A program made the position numbers and the translations under genes. The notes under the pieces were generated by a model. It did not search any database and was not told the DNA's origin. It saw only the letters and a list, made by a program, of their open reading frames with translations. A stretch of 64,000 nucleotides of DNA from Marichromatium purpuratum 984 (GTDB lineage: Bacteria > Pseudomonadota > Gammaproteobacteria > Chromatiales > Chromatiaceae): NCBI RefSeq assembly GCF_000224005.2, contig NZ_CP007031.1:545501-609500 (forward strand), read 5' to 3'. Position 1 is the first letter of the stretch, and each line of letters opens with the position of its first letter. Of the stretch, positions 1 to 10,763 are shown in pieces.

Positions 1-1
1 C

Positions 2-421
2 GGGGTGCACTCTGGACTGCCCGCCGGCTGCGCCCATGACCTGATCTCGGCGATGACGGTGATGCGCCAGGGTGCCTCGCCGCCGGTGCATGGACCACTG
101 CCGACCTGTCCGACCATCGTCTTCCACGGGGATCGCGACACCCGAGTCAATCCGACCAGTGCGTTGGCGCTGATCGCCCAGGCGCGTGCCGGGGCGGTGC
201 AGGGCGCCGTCGAGGTCGAGCGTGGGCGCGCGCCGACCGGACTCGCCTTCAGCCGTACCTGTTATCCGCAGGTCGCCGGGCGTGCCGAGGCCGAGCTGTG
301 GCTGGTGCATGGTGCCGGGCACGGCTGGTCCGGCGGTGTGGCCGAGGCCAGCTATACCGAGCCGCGCGGGCCCGATGCCTCGCACGAGATGCTGCGCTTC
401 TTTCTCCGACACGCGCGCTGA
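2..421 (+). CDS. PHB depolymerase-type esterase, C-terminal part
   Basis: This is the last 139 residues of a gene whose start lies before the window. The sequence matches the C-terminal half of the poly(3-hydroxybutyrate) depolymerase / LpqC esterase family: GVHSGLPAG and AHD near the cut edge, the acid residue in FHGDRDTRVNP, and the catalytic histidine in GAGHGWSGG followed by SYTEPRGPDAS and EMLRFFL, which is the usual family ending. These are alpha/beta hydrolases, often secreted, that cleave short polyester or aryl ester bonds. The nucleophilic serine is outside the window. The frame is open to base 1, so nothing suggests that the gene is broken. Substrate cannot be judged from this fragment. 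Confidence 0.85.
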   Translation, partial: GVHSGLPAGCAHDLISAMTVMRQGASPPVHGPLPTCPTIVFHGDRDTRVNPTSALALIAQARAGAVQGAVEVERGRAPTGLAFSRTCYPQVAGRAEAELWLVHGAGHGWSGGVAEASYTEPRGPDASHEMLRFFLRHAR

Positions 422-592
422 ACCTCATCACGCCAGCGCGATTCCACCGCGTTTCCATGGTCTTGCGCCCTCGGCCATGACAGAATTCCTCGCGTCGGTC
501 GCCGCGCGTGGCGGCGCACCGGCCATCGCCAGGTCGGCGTCGCTCGTCACTCTCCGATGCCCGCCCCGCAAACCCGCAAGAGGATCTCGACC

Positions 593-1138
593 TTGACCCC
601 ATCATCCGACTTCAAGCGCTATGGCCTGGTTGCTCAGGCCTTTCACTGGGCCATCGCCATCCTGCTGCTCGGTCTCTTCCTCAGCAACGCCATGCGCGAG
701 ATCACCCCGCGCGAGTCCGAGCTGCGGATGCTCTGGCTGAACCTGCACATGTCGCTCGGCTTCCTGGTCTTCGGTCTGACCCTGGCGCGTATCGCCTGGC
801 GTCGGCTGGTGCCGCCGCCCGCGCTGCTCGACGCCCCGGCCTGGAGCCGTCTCGCCGCCAATCTCGGCCACCTGCTGCTCAACCTCGCCACCCTGCTGGT
901 GCCGATCTCGGGCTATCTGCGCATCGCCTCCAAGGACATCCCCGCCGATTTCTTCGGTACCCAGATACCCTCGATCCTCGGTGAGATGCCGGGGCTGCAC
1001 GCGTTCGTCAAGGCCTGGCCGCACGGTGAGCCGATGGAGCTGTTCTTCTACGCCCTCATCGGGGTGCATGTGCTCGCCGCGCTCTGGCACCAGTACATCC
1101 GTCGCGACAACGGTCTGCACCGCATGCTGCCCTGGTAG
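593..1138 (+). CDS. Cytochrome b561 family protein
   Basis: A four-helix membrane cytochrome b of about 180 residues. Histidines suited to bind two b hemes lie in AFHWAIAIL, NLHMSLGF and GVHVLAALWHQYIRRD. Bacterial members pass electrons between the quinone pool and periplasmic partners. I prefer the TTG start at 593 because AGAGGA lies about 8 bases upstream and the protein then begins directly with SSDFKRYGLVAQAFHW; an ATG at 557 would add 12 residues. The gene sits 31 bases before the thiosulfate dehydrogenase fusion on the same strand. It may therefore carry electrons from that enzyme to quinone, or the reverse for tetrathionate reduction; this role is inferred. Confidence 0.85.
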   Translation: MTPSSDFKRYGLVAQAFHWAIAILLLGLFLSNAMREITPRESELRMLWLNLHMSLGFLVFGLTLARIAWRRLVPPPALLDAPAWSRLAANLGHLLLNLATLLVPISGYLRIASKDIPADFFGTQIPSILGEMPGLHAFVKAWPHGEPMELFFYALIGVHVLAALWHQYIRRDNGLHRMLPW

Positions 1139-1172
1139 GGGTGTGCGCCACTTCGAGCGGAGGGATCCTGTG

Positions 1173-2798
1173 ATGACGCATCTCGCCGCCGTCATGGCGA
1201 CGGCGCTCCTGATCGTGTCGGTGCCCGCTTCCGGCGCGGCGCCGTTCGAGCGTGGCCGCACGCTCGCCGAGCAGGGCGATGCCGCGCGCGGTATCGTCGC
1301 CTGCGCCGGATGCCACCGTGCCGACGGGGGCGGTGACGAGGCGTTGGGCGCGGCGCGTCTGGCTGGTCTGGAACCGGCCTATCTCGCCACCCAGATCGAG
1401 CGCTTCCGCGCCGGCCAGCGCAGCCACCCGGTGATGAGCCCCTGGGCCGAGCGGCTGACGCCGGTTGACATCGCTGCGGTGAGCGCCTATTACGGTGCGC
1501 TGGCGCCGGCCTCCAACGCCAGGGCGCCGAGCGATGTCGATGCCGCCGCCGGCCGGGCACTGGCCGAGACCGGCGACTGGCCGGAGCGCGACCTGCCGGC
1601 CTGCGTGCGCTGTCACGGTCCCGGCGGGGTGGGTGCGGGCGCGGTCTTCCCGCCATTGGCGGGGCAGCCCTACAGCTATCTGCTCGCCCAGCTCCAGGCC
1701 TGGGGTACGGGGCGGCGCCACGGGGAGCCGATGGCGCTGATGGGCGCCGTCGCCGGGCGACTCGATGCCGACGAGCAACGTGCGCTCGCGGCCTATTTCG
1801 CGACCCGCCCGCTGGCCGTCGCCGATCCCGCCGACGACCTCCCCGATCCGTCGCCGCCGCCCGCGACCGCCAGCGTCAGCACGCCTGCGATGACGGTGGC
1901 TGGCGCGAACGCCGTCGTGCCCGAACACCTCGGGGCGGTGCCCGCCGGGCGCGCCGAGGCCGCGTCGCGCTTCACCCCGCCGAGTCGTGATGCGCTGCCC
2001 GAGGGTCCGCTCGGCGAGATGGTGCGACTCGGCGCGCGGCTGTTCCGTCACACCAACACCGACCCGCGCTCGGCGCCCCATGTCGGCAACGACCAGACCT
2101 GCGCCGGTTGTCATCTCGACAATGGCCGTCGCGCCGACGCCTCACCGATGTGGGCCGCCTGGGTGGCCTATCCGGCCTATCGTGGCAAGAACCAGCGCGT
2201 CGATACCATGGCCGAGCGCATCCAGGGCTGCTTCCGCTACTCGATGAACGCCCAGGACAGCGTCAGCGGCCAGGTGCCGGAGACCAACGGCCTGGTGCTC
2301 GATGCCCTGCAGAGCTACATCTTCTGGCTCGCTACTGGCGCCCCGACCGGCGACACCGCGATGTCCGGGCGTGGCTATCCGCGTCTGCAGCCGCCCGCCG
2401 AGGGCTTCGACCGCACCCGTGGCGCGGCGCTCTACGCCGAGCACTGTGCGCTCTGTCACGGCGCCGAGGGTGAGGGGCTGCTGGTCGACGGTGAGGTGGT
2501 GTTCCCGCCGTTGTGGGGGCCACGCTCCTACAACTGGGGTGCCGGCATGCATCGCGTCGATACCGCCGCGGCGTTCATCGCCGCCAACATGCCGCTGCTC
2601 GATACGGTGCGACTCACTCCCCAGGAGGCCTGGGACGTTGCCGCCTACATCAATGCTCACGAGCGTCCGCAGGACCCGCGCTTCGACGGCTCGGTCGAAC
2701 GGACCGCCGCGCGCTTCCACGCCAGCCCCTTCGACCTCTACGGCGAGCCGCTCGGCGTCGACGGCGCCGTGCTCGGCCAGGGGGTGGCCAAGGATTGA
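1173..2798 (+). CDS. tsdBA: TsdB-TsdA fusion, tetraheme thiosulfate dehydrogenase / tetrathionate reductase
   Basis: A secreted protein of 541 residues with four CxxCH heme sites, at residues 44-48, 144-148, 310-314 and 425-429. The first half is a diheme cytochrome c4-like unit (TsdB, the electron acceptor). The second half is TsdA, which oxidizes two thiosulfate to tetrathionate in the periplasm or runs in reverse. TsdA hallmarks are visible: Cys353 in QGCFRYSMN, the unusual thiolate ligand of the active-site heme; WAAYVAYPAYR-like text around 330; NWGAGMH; Met473 in AANMPLL as the likely second-heme ligand; and HERPQDPRF near the end. A signal peptide fills about residues 1-22. GTG at 1170 is an alternative start; GGAGGG lies upstream. 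A natural TsdBA fusion is known from Marichromatium purpuratum. Confidence 0.93.
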   Translation: MTHLAAVMATALLIVSVPASGAAPFERGRTLAEQGDAARGIVACAGCHRADGGGDEALGAARLAGLEPAYLATQIERFRAGQRSHPVMSPWAERLTPVDIAAVSAYYGALAPASNARAPSDVDAAAGRALAETGDWPERDLPACVRCHGPGGVGAGAVFPPLAGQPYSYLLAQLQAWGTGRRHGEPMALMGAVAGRLDADEQRALAAYFATRPLAVADPADDLPDPSPPPATASVSTPAMTVAGANAVVPEHLGAVPAGRAEAASRFTPPSRDALPEGPLGEMVRLGARLFRHTNTDPRSAPHVGNDQTCAGCHLDNGRRADASPMWAAWVAYPAYRGKNQRVDTMAERIQGCFRYSMNAQDSVSGQVPETNGLVLDALQSYIFWLATGAPTGDTAMSGRGYPRLQPPAEGFDRTRGAALYAEHCALCHGAEGEGLLVDGEVVFPPLWGPRSYNWGAGMHRVDTAAAFIAANMPLLDTVRLTPQEAWDVAAYINAHERPQDPRFDGSVERTAARFHASPFDLYGEPLGVDGAVLGQGVAKD

Positions 2799-2855
2799 GA
2801 CCAGGTCGCGTACGGGCGTGCGGCGGCGGGTTCGATTCCTGCGGCTGCCGTCGGT

Positions 2856-5468
<2,613 letters not shown>

Positions 5469-5499
5469 TCACTATCGACCAGCGAGAGACCCCGATTCC

Positions 5500-5817
5500 A
5501 TGTCCAGTCCAGCTCCTGCCCTGCCGTCCGACCAGCTCCTCGACCGTTTGCTGGCGCTGCTCGAACGGCTCTATCGCGACACCGCCGACTATCGCGCGCG
5601 CCGCGACGAGGCCCAGTGCTGGTACGACCGTGGCTATGCCGACGGCATGCGCGCGGCGCTCGCCGCACTCGGTCACGGTGCGGCGCTCGCCGCCCGCCCG
5701 TTGCCCGAGATCGAGCCGCTGGCGCCGACCGAGCGGGTGACGCCCTGGGGGCGTGCCCATGCCCACGGGGTCGAGGTCGGCGGGCGCGAGACCCGCGACG
5801 TGCTGGGAGGTGTCTGA
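5500..5817 (+). CDS. Conserved hypothetical protein upstream of exonuclease III
   Basis: A 105-residue soluble protein that I do not recognise. It opens with a low-complexity Ser/Pro/Ala stretch, then a helical segment rich in Leu, Arg and Asp ([27 protein letters not shown], residues about 13-39) that contains a [16 protein letters not shown] motif, and ends in a flexible Pro/Gly/His tail. There is no signal peptide or membrane helix. Codon use and GC match the neighbours. It ends one base before the exonuclease III start, so the two are very probably cotranscribed. A role linked to DNA repair is possible only by association. Confidence 0.6.
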   Translation: MSSPAPALPSDQLLDRLLALLERLYRDTADYRARRDEAQCWYDRGYADGMRAALAALGHGAALAARPLPEIEPLAPTERVTPWGRAHAHGVEVGGRETRDVLGGV

Positions 5818-5818
5818 G

Positions 5819-6637
5819 ATGTTCAAGATCGTCTCCTTCAACATCAATGGCATCCGTGCCCGTCAGCACCAGCTCGAGGCACTCAGGGACGCGCACGACC
5901 CCGACATCGTCGGGGTGCAGGAGTGCAAGGTCGCCGACGAGCAGTTCCCGCGCGCGGCGGTCGAGGGGCTGGGGTATCACGCCCGCTTTCACGGTCAGAA
6001 GGGACACTATGGCGTCGCCCTGCTCAGCAAGGCCGAGCCGCTGTCAGTGCTCAAGGGGCTGCCGGACGACCCACCGGACGCCCAGCGGCGGCTGATCACC
6101 GGGCGTTACGCGCTGTCCGACGGCACCCCGATCACGGTCATCAACGGCTATTTCCCGCAGGGCGAGTCGCGCGACCACCCGCTGAAGTTTCCGGCCAAGC
6201 AGCGCTTCTACGCCGGGCTGCTGGAGTATCTGCGCGGCCAGTTCTCGCCCGCTGACCTGGTAGTGGTGCTCGGCGACATGAACGTCGCCCCCTCGGATCT
6301 CGACATCGGCATCGGTACCGACAACGCCCGGCGCTGGCTGCGCAGCGGCAAGTGCAGCTTCCTGCCCGAGGAGCGCGAGTGGCACCGCGCGCTGACCGAC
6401 TGGGGGCTCTGTGACGCCCATCGCGTGCTCCACCCCGACAGCGCCGATGCCTTCAGTTGGTTCGATTACCGCTCGCGCGGCTTCGAGCGCGAGCCCAGGC
6501 GCGGACTGCGCATCGACCAGCTGCTGGTGACCGCGCCCTTGCGCGAACGCCTGATCGAGACCGGCATCGACTACGAGATCCGCGCCATGGAGAAGCCCTC
6601 CGACCACTGCCCGGTGTGGGCGAGCTTCGAGGGCTAG
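5819..6637 (+). CDS. xthA: Exodeoxyribonuclease III
   Basis: A 272-residue AP endonuclease / 3'-5' exonuclease that removes blocked 3' ends and cuts at abasic sites in base excision repair. All family motifs are present: FNINGIRAR at the start, QECKV with the metal-binding Glu, [28 protein letters not shown] with the catalytic Asp/Asn, [19 protein letters not shown] and the closing SDHCPVW with the catalytic Asp-His pair. Length is normal for the Xth family. The ATG follows the stop of the small upstream gene by one base and is preceded by GGGAGG. Downstream lies the first heptanucleotide-repeat element rather than another gene of the operon. Confidence 0.97.
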   Translation: MFKIVSFNINGIRARQHQLEALRDAHDPDIVGVQECKVADEQFPRAAVEGLGYHARFHGQKGHYGVALLSKAEPLSVLKGLPDDPPDAQRRLITGRYALSDGTPITVINGYFPQGESRDHPLKFPAKQRFYAGLLEYLRGQFSPADLVVVLGDMNVAPSDLDIGIGTDNARRWLRSGKCSFLPEEREWHRALTDWGLCDAHRVLHPDSADAFSWFDYRSRGFEREPRRGLRIDQLLVTAPLRERLIETGIDYEIRAMEKPSDHCPVWASFEG

Positions 6638-6682
6638 AGACGGTCAGTCGCTTTCAGCCGGCAGCTGTCAGCCGCCAGGAAT

Positions 6683-6940
6683 TTGAACCGCGAAGCCGCG
6701 AAGGGCGCAAAGGGGAATAAGCCGCCAGCCGTCAGCGATCAGCCACCAGAGGGTGCGGACTCGCGCCGTCTGTGGCCTCACGCCGACATCACACAGCATT
6801 CACTTTGCGCGCTTCGCGGCTTTGCGGTTCAATCTTGGCCGCTGGCCGCTGGCCGCTGGCCGCTGGCCGCTGGCCGCTGGCCGCTGGCCGCTGGCCGCTG
6901 GCCGCTGGCCGCTGGCCGCTGGCCGCTGGCCGCTGGCCGC
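6683..6940. repeat. Heptanucleotide inverted-repeat element 1
   Basis: The 421 bases between exonuclease III and glutamate racemase hold no gene but a structured element. A left arm at 6683-6712 (TTGAACCGCGAAGCC, GCGAAGGGCGCAAAG) is matched by its near-exact inverse at 6802-6833. The right arm runs straight into 14.9 perfect copies of GGCCGCT at 6837-6940. Diverged single heptamers (CAGCCGC, CAGCCGT, CAGCGAT) lie outside and inside the left arm at 6656-6676 and 6722-6745. A further GGTTCAAT copy lies at 6949. Related elements are at 34287 and 40387. Confidence 0.85.
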
Positions 6941-7058
6941 CCCTGCGTGGTTCAATCCCCCGGCGGCCGACGTCGCGGCCGATTGTCAGGCCGCCGGGTG
7001 CGGCCTACACTCGTGCTGGTTGTTCCGACCCACCTCTCGCGTCTCAGGCCACTCCAGG

Positions 7059-7892
7059 ATGATCCGACAGCAACCGATCGGCGTATTCGACTCCGGCGTC
7101 GGCGGGCTGTCGGTGCTGCGCGAGATCCGGCGCGAGCTGCCCGGGGAGGACCTGCTCTATGTCGCCGACTCCGCCCACGCCCCCTATGGCGACAAGCCGA
7201 CCGAGGCGATCGAGACGCGCTCGCTGGCGGTCGCCGAGTTCCTGATCGGGCGGGGCGCCAAGGCGATCGTGATTGCCTGTAACACCGCCACCGGGGTGGC
7301 GGCGCGAGTGCTGCGGGCGCGTCACGCGCTGCCGGTGGTGGCGATGGAGCCGGCGGTCAAGCCCGCCGCCGCGCGCACCCGTAGTGGTCGTGTCGGCGTG
7401 CTCGCTACTCGTCAGACGCTGGCCAGCGCCAACTTCGCGCGCCTGCGTACCCGTGTCGCCGGACAGGCCGAGGTCCTTGCCCAGCCCTGTCCCGGGTTGG
7501 TCGAGCGCATCGAGCAGGGGGATCTCGACGGCCCGCTGACCCACGCTCTGCTCGAGGGTTATCTGACGCCGCTGCTCGAACGAGAGGTCGATACCCTGGT
7601 GCTTGGCTGCACCCACTACCCGCACCTGCGCCCGCTGATCGAACGGCTCGCCGGGCCGGAGGTCGTGGTGCTCGACTCCGGGGCTGGCGTCGCCCGTCAG
7701 GTGCGCCGCCGGCTCGCCGAGGCCGGTCTGCTCGCCCCGCTCGGTCGGGTCGGCGGCGAGCGCTTCTGGACCAGTGGCGAGCAGGCGCAGGTCGCTCCCC
7801 TGATCGCGCGTCTGTGGCCGGGTGCGCCGTCGTTGGCCGTGCTGCCGGAGCCGATTGAGTCGGGTGTCTCGCTGCTGCGCGAGGGGGCTTGA
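7059..7892 (+). CDS. murI: Glutamate racemase
   Basis: A 277-residue cytosolic enzyme that converts L- to D-glutamate for peptidoglycan. Key features: IGVFDSGVGGLSVLREI at the start, DSAHAPYGDK, the first catalytic cysteine in IACNTATGVA (about residue 74) and the second in LGCTHYPHL (about residue 186), and FWTSGE late in the chain. The ATG at 7059 fits the family start. The reading frame stays open for 300 bases upstream only because the heptamer array has no stop codons, so longer predictions would be wrong. The gene stands alone, with a possible terminator hairpin directly after it. Confidence 0.96.
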   Translation: MIRQQPIGVFDSGVGGLSVLREIRRELPGEDLLYVADSAHAPYGDKPTEAIETRSLAVAEFLIGRGAKAIVIACNTATGVAARVLRARHALPVVAMEPAVKPAAARTRSGRVGVLATRQTLASANFARLRTRVAGQAEVLAQPCPGLVERIEQGDLDGPLTHALLEGYLTPLLEREVDTLVLGCTHYPHLRPLIERLAGPEVVVLDSGAGVARQVRRRLAEAGLLAPLGRVGGERFWTSGEQAQVAPLIARLWPGAPSLAVLPEPIESGVSLLREGA

Positions 7893-7903
7893 GCGCGACG
7901 AAT

Positions 7904-7932
7904 CAACCAACCCATTGTTTCAATGGGGGTTG
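7904..7932 (+). terminator. Possible hairpin after murI
   Basis: CAACC and CCCATTG pair with CAATGGG and GGTTG across a TTT loop with a two-base bulge. No clear T-run follows, so it may be a weak terminator or an mRNA 3' stem. Confidence 0.35.
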
Positions 7933-7979
7933 TGTCGGGTTCTTCCTTTCTGGATGTTGAATCCTGTGCTTCTGGCCCT

Positions 7980-8342
7980 TCAGGTTGGGCCATGGTCGAT
8001 GGCGCGATGGATCGTCTCCAACACGACGTCGGTCTCGTTCAGGGCCTGACGGTTGTCGAATCGCAGCACGGTCAGACTGATATCGGCCAGCGCCTGATCG
8101 CGTCTCGCGTCCTTGGCCCTGTGCTCGGGGACTCGGTGCTGACCGCCGTCGATCTCGATCACCAGTGCGGCCTTGGGGCAGTAGAAATCGACGATGAAGC
8201 CGAGCAGCGGTTTTTGTCGATAGAACTGCAGACCGTGGACCTGTTTGCGACGCAGCCGCTGCCAGAGCGCCTGTTCGGCCTTGGTCATGTTGCTGCGAAG
8301 GTGACGGGAGAAGGGCTTGAGCGACTTGTTGTAGGGTTGCAA
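7980..8342 (-). CDS. DUF559 endonuclease-like protein
   Basis: A 120-residue protein of the DUF559 family, which has the PD-(D/E)xK nuclease fold of very-short-patch repair endonucleases. It begins MQPYNKSLKPFSRHLRSNMT with EQALWQRLR, then carries the core VDFYCPKAALVIEIDGGQH (about residues 51-69) with the expected acidic residues, and RDQALADISLTVLRFDN. The biological target of this family is not known. The gene is isolated, AT-richer than its neighbours, and sits between murI and a repeat element, as is common for these small and often mobile genes. Confidence 0.85.
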   Translation of the reverse strand: MQPYNKSLKPFSRHLRSNMTKAEQALWQRLRRKQVHGLQFYRQKPLLGFIVDFYCPKAALVIEIDGGQHRVPEHRAKDARRDQALADISLTVLRFDNRQALNETDVVLETIHRAIDHGPT

Positions 8343-8493
8343 GTTCGACCTCCCTGCCCCTTGGCTGGAATAAGGTGTCAGTTCATGGTCTGTGGAGAAG
8401 GTGGTTGCTCGTCGCGTGAAGTCCAGTTTTGTGTTGATGCTCGAAGGTTGGGGGATGGTCGGGGGTCTCCTTTTATCTTGCTTTTTTGATGGT

Positions 8494-9022
8494 CAATCCC
8501 CCCTAGCCCCCCTTTTCCAAAGGGGGGGCCTCAGGGTGTTCAAAGGGGGAGCCTCAGCGTGAGGTCCCTGCAGTTGCTGCACCGGCTCATCGCGCAACGC
8601 ATGGCGTAGCGGCGCAGGTTGCTGGAAGGCGCGGCTGGCGTACTGGTGAGTAACGTCTCCAACCCAGATCTTCCTCTGACGCAGGAGGGAGCATCCTCCC
8701 ATTGATGTCTCCAACCCAGATCTTCCTCTGACGCAGGAGGGAGCATCCCCCCATTGACGTCTCCAACGCAGTTTTTCCTTTGGCGCAGGAGGGAGCATCC
8801 TCCCATTGACGTCTCCAACCCAGATCTTTCTCTGACGCAGGAGGGGGCATCCCCCCATTGACGTGTCCAACCCAGATCTTCCTCTGACGCAGGAGGGGGC
8901 ATTCCCTCATTGACTTGTCTAGCCCAGCTCCCCCCTCCGACGCAGGGGGGGAACCTCATCCCTCATTAAACGTATCCAACGCAGTTCCCCCCTTTGACAA
9001 AGGGGGGGTAGGGGGGGATTGG
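8494..9022. repeat. 529-bp element with C/G-rich inverted ends and a 52-bp tandem array
   Basis: The ends are inverted copies. The left end (8495-8528) reads AATCCCCCCTAGCCCCCC, TTTTCC, AAAGGGGGG; the complement of the right end (9020-8986) reads AATCCCCCCCTACCCCCCC, TTTGTC, AAAGGGGGG. Inside, six units of exactly 52 bases start at 8654, 8706, 8758, 8810, 8862 and 8914, and a worn seventh starts at 8971. Each unit has a short palindrome (GGGAGCATCCTCCC type). 52 is not a multiple of 3 and there is no start signal, so the apparent open frames here are not genes. The rest of 8343-9052 shows nothing else I recognise. Confidence 0.85.
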
Positions 9023-9052
9023 TCCTCGCTGGACTGGGCGTCACTCGTCTGG

Positions 9053-10360
9053 TCAACGCGCTCGGATCGCTTGTCCGAGCAGGTGTTCGCCGTCGTCGTC
9101 GGTGATCTCGACCTCGACCAGGGCGTTGGTGTCGATCGGGTCGGGCAGGGCAGTGAAGCGGACCGGCAGGTAGTTGGGGGTGTAGCCCTGGCCCGGTAGG
9201 TTGCGTGCCGGGTCGGGGGCCTGCTCGCAGAGCACCTCGACGCGGCTGCCGTGCTGCTGGCGCAGCAGTTCGGTGCGAGTGGTTGCGGCGAGCTGTTGCA
9301 GCGCCTGGCTGCGCGCGCGCTTGGTGGCGCTGTCGACGCGCCCGGGCAGGGTGGCGGCCAGGGTGCCGGCGCGGGGCGAGTAGGCGAAGGCGTGGATGTG
9401 GCCGAAGCCGACGGTCTCGACCAGCGACAGGGTCTCGCGCCAGTCGTCCTCGTCCTCGCCGGGGAAGCCGACGATGACGTCGGTGGTGACGTTGAGTTCG
9501 GGGCGCGCGGCGCGGCCTGCGGTGACCAGTTCGATGAAGGCCTCGCGCTTGCAGCGTCGGGCCATGCGGCGCAGCACCCGGTCCGAGCCGCTCTGTACCG
9601 GCAGGTGCAGGTGCGGCATCAGGCGTGAATCGGCGAACAATCCCCAGAAGTCATCCGGCAGGTCCCAGGGTTCGAGCGAGCCGAGCCGCAGGCGCTCGAT
9701 GCCGGTATCGGCGAGCACTGCGGCGATCAGCTCGCCGAGGTCACTGCCTCGGTCATGGCCGTAGCCGCCGAGGTGGACGCCGGTGAGGGCGACCTCGCGC
9801 ACCCCCTGGCGCGTCAGACGGTCGATCACACTCACCACCTGCGCGATCGGACGGCTGCGCTCCTCGCCGCGGGCGCGGGTGGTGATGCAGAAGGTGCAGT
9901 TGTAGCGACAGCCGTCCTGCACCTTGACGAAGGCGCGTTGGCGCCCACGCGCGAACAGCGCCTCGGCGCCGCCGGCAGTGGCGCTCTCGGGCATCAGCGG
10001 CAGCGTCAGGGTGGCGCGCGCGATCTCCACCAGCCGATCCTTGTCGGCGTTGCTCACCACCAGGTCGACGCCGGACTCGCCGGCCAGCGCCTCGGCCTCG
10101 AGCGCGGCCAGACAGCCGCTGACGATCAGCCGCGCGCGCGGGTTGTCGCGCTGGGCGCGACGCAGCAGCTTGCGCGACTTGCGCACCGCCTCCTGGGTGA
10201 CGGCGCAGGTGTTGATCACCACCAGATCGGCGCCCTCGCCGTCGGCGGCGAGCTGGATCCCGGCGCGGCGGAACTGCTCGGCCCATTCCTCGAGTTCGGC
10301 CTCGTTGAGACGGCAGCCGAGGCTGTGCAGACGAATGGTGGGGGCGTTGGCGCGGTGCAT
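9053..10360 (-). CDS. mtaB: tRNA (t6A37) methylthiotransferase MtaB-like
   Basis: A 435-residue radical-SAM enzyme of the methylthiotransferase family. The N-terminal domain has the three cluster cysteines in LGCRLNEAE, NTCAVT and SGCLAA, the radical-SAM triad is CRYNCTFC (about residue 150), and a TRAM-like RNA-binding tail ends the protein. LGCRLN and the ITTRARG stretch after the triad fit the MtaB branch (ms2t6A37 formation on ANN-decoding tRNAs) better than MiaB or RimO. I place the start at the ATG at 10360 (MHRANAPTIRLHSLGC); the frame is open further upstream but the extra residues are unlike the family. It is followed by the 52-bp repeat element. Confidence 0.88.
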   Translation of the reverse strand: MHRANAPTIRLHSLGCRLNEAELEEWAEQFRRAGIQLAADGEGADLVVINTCAVTQEAVRKSRKLLRRAQRDNPRARLIVSGCLAALEAEALAGESGVDLVVSNADKDRLVEIARATLTLPLMPESATAGGAEALFARGRQRAFVKVQDGCRYNCTFCITTRARGEERSRPIAQVVSVIDRLTRQGVREVALTGVHLGGYGHDRGSDLGELIAAVLADTGIERLRLGSLEPWDLPDDFWGLFADSRLMPHLHLPVQSGSDRVLRRMARRCKREAFIELVTAGRAARPELNVTTDVIVGFPGEDEDDWRETLSLVETVGFGHIHAFAYSPRAGTLAATLPGRVDSATKRARSQALQQLAATTRTELLRQQHGSRVEVLCEQAPDPARNLPGQGYTPNYLPVRFTALPDPIDTNALVEVEITDDDGEHLLGQAIRAR

Positions 10361-10547
10361 GATCGGTCGGGACTGCGATGGGACTGGGTTTCGGGGAGGG
10401 GAAGTATAGGGGGTTGCCGGCATGGGCGGCATCCGTTTGGCCCGTGAGCAGATAAACCTCGAGCGGAACACAAGAGCGGTGCTCGATCGACGCGATGGCT
10501 ATCAGGATTTGGGTCGTGCTGGAATCGGACGATTCCAGGGGGGAAGA

Positions 10548-10637
10548 TGGCGGAGAGGGTGGGATTCGAACCCACGGACCCGCAAGCGAGTCACTTGATT
10601 TCGAGTCAAGCCCGTTCGACCACTCCGGCACCTCTCC
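10548..10637 (-). tRNA. tRNA-Ser (CGA)
   Basis: The complement strand folds as a class II tRNA. The acceptor stem GGAGAGG pairs with CCTCTCC, discriminator G and an encoded CCA (10550-10548). The anticodon stem CTTGA/TCAAG encloses loop CTCGAAA, which gives anticodon CGA for serine codon UCG. A long variable arm (GTGACTCGCTTGCGGGTCC) and the T arm GTGGGTTCGAATCCCAC complete it. Confidence 0.97.
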
Positions 10638-10763
10638 AAGTGCTGGCGGTCCGCGCATGGCGCGGCAGCGAGTCGGGAATATTAATGGTGTCGTCCCGGC
10701 TTGTCTACCCCTGTTTTGCGGGTTGGTGTCTCCGTCCTGCGTCTCGGGGCGCGCCGGGACCGC

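Noticed and set aside
2799-2855. Terminator between tsdBA and murU
   Set aside because: No stable stem followed by T's on either strand.
6753-7058. N-terminal extension of glutamate racemase through the heptamer array
   Set aside because: The frame is open only because the repeat has no stops; the extra residues repeat RWPLAAG and the known family start is at 7059.
8654-8965. CRISPR-like array of regular repeats
   Set aside because: Units are whole 52-base tandem copies with no unique spacers, and no cas gene is near.
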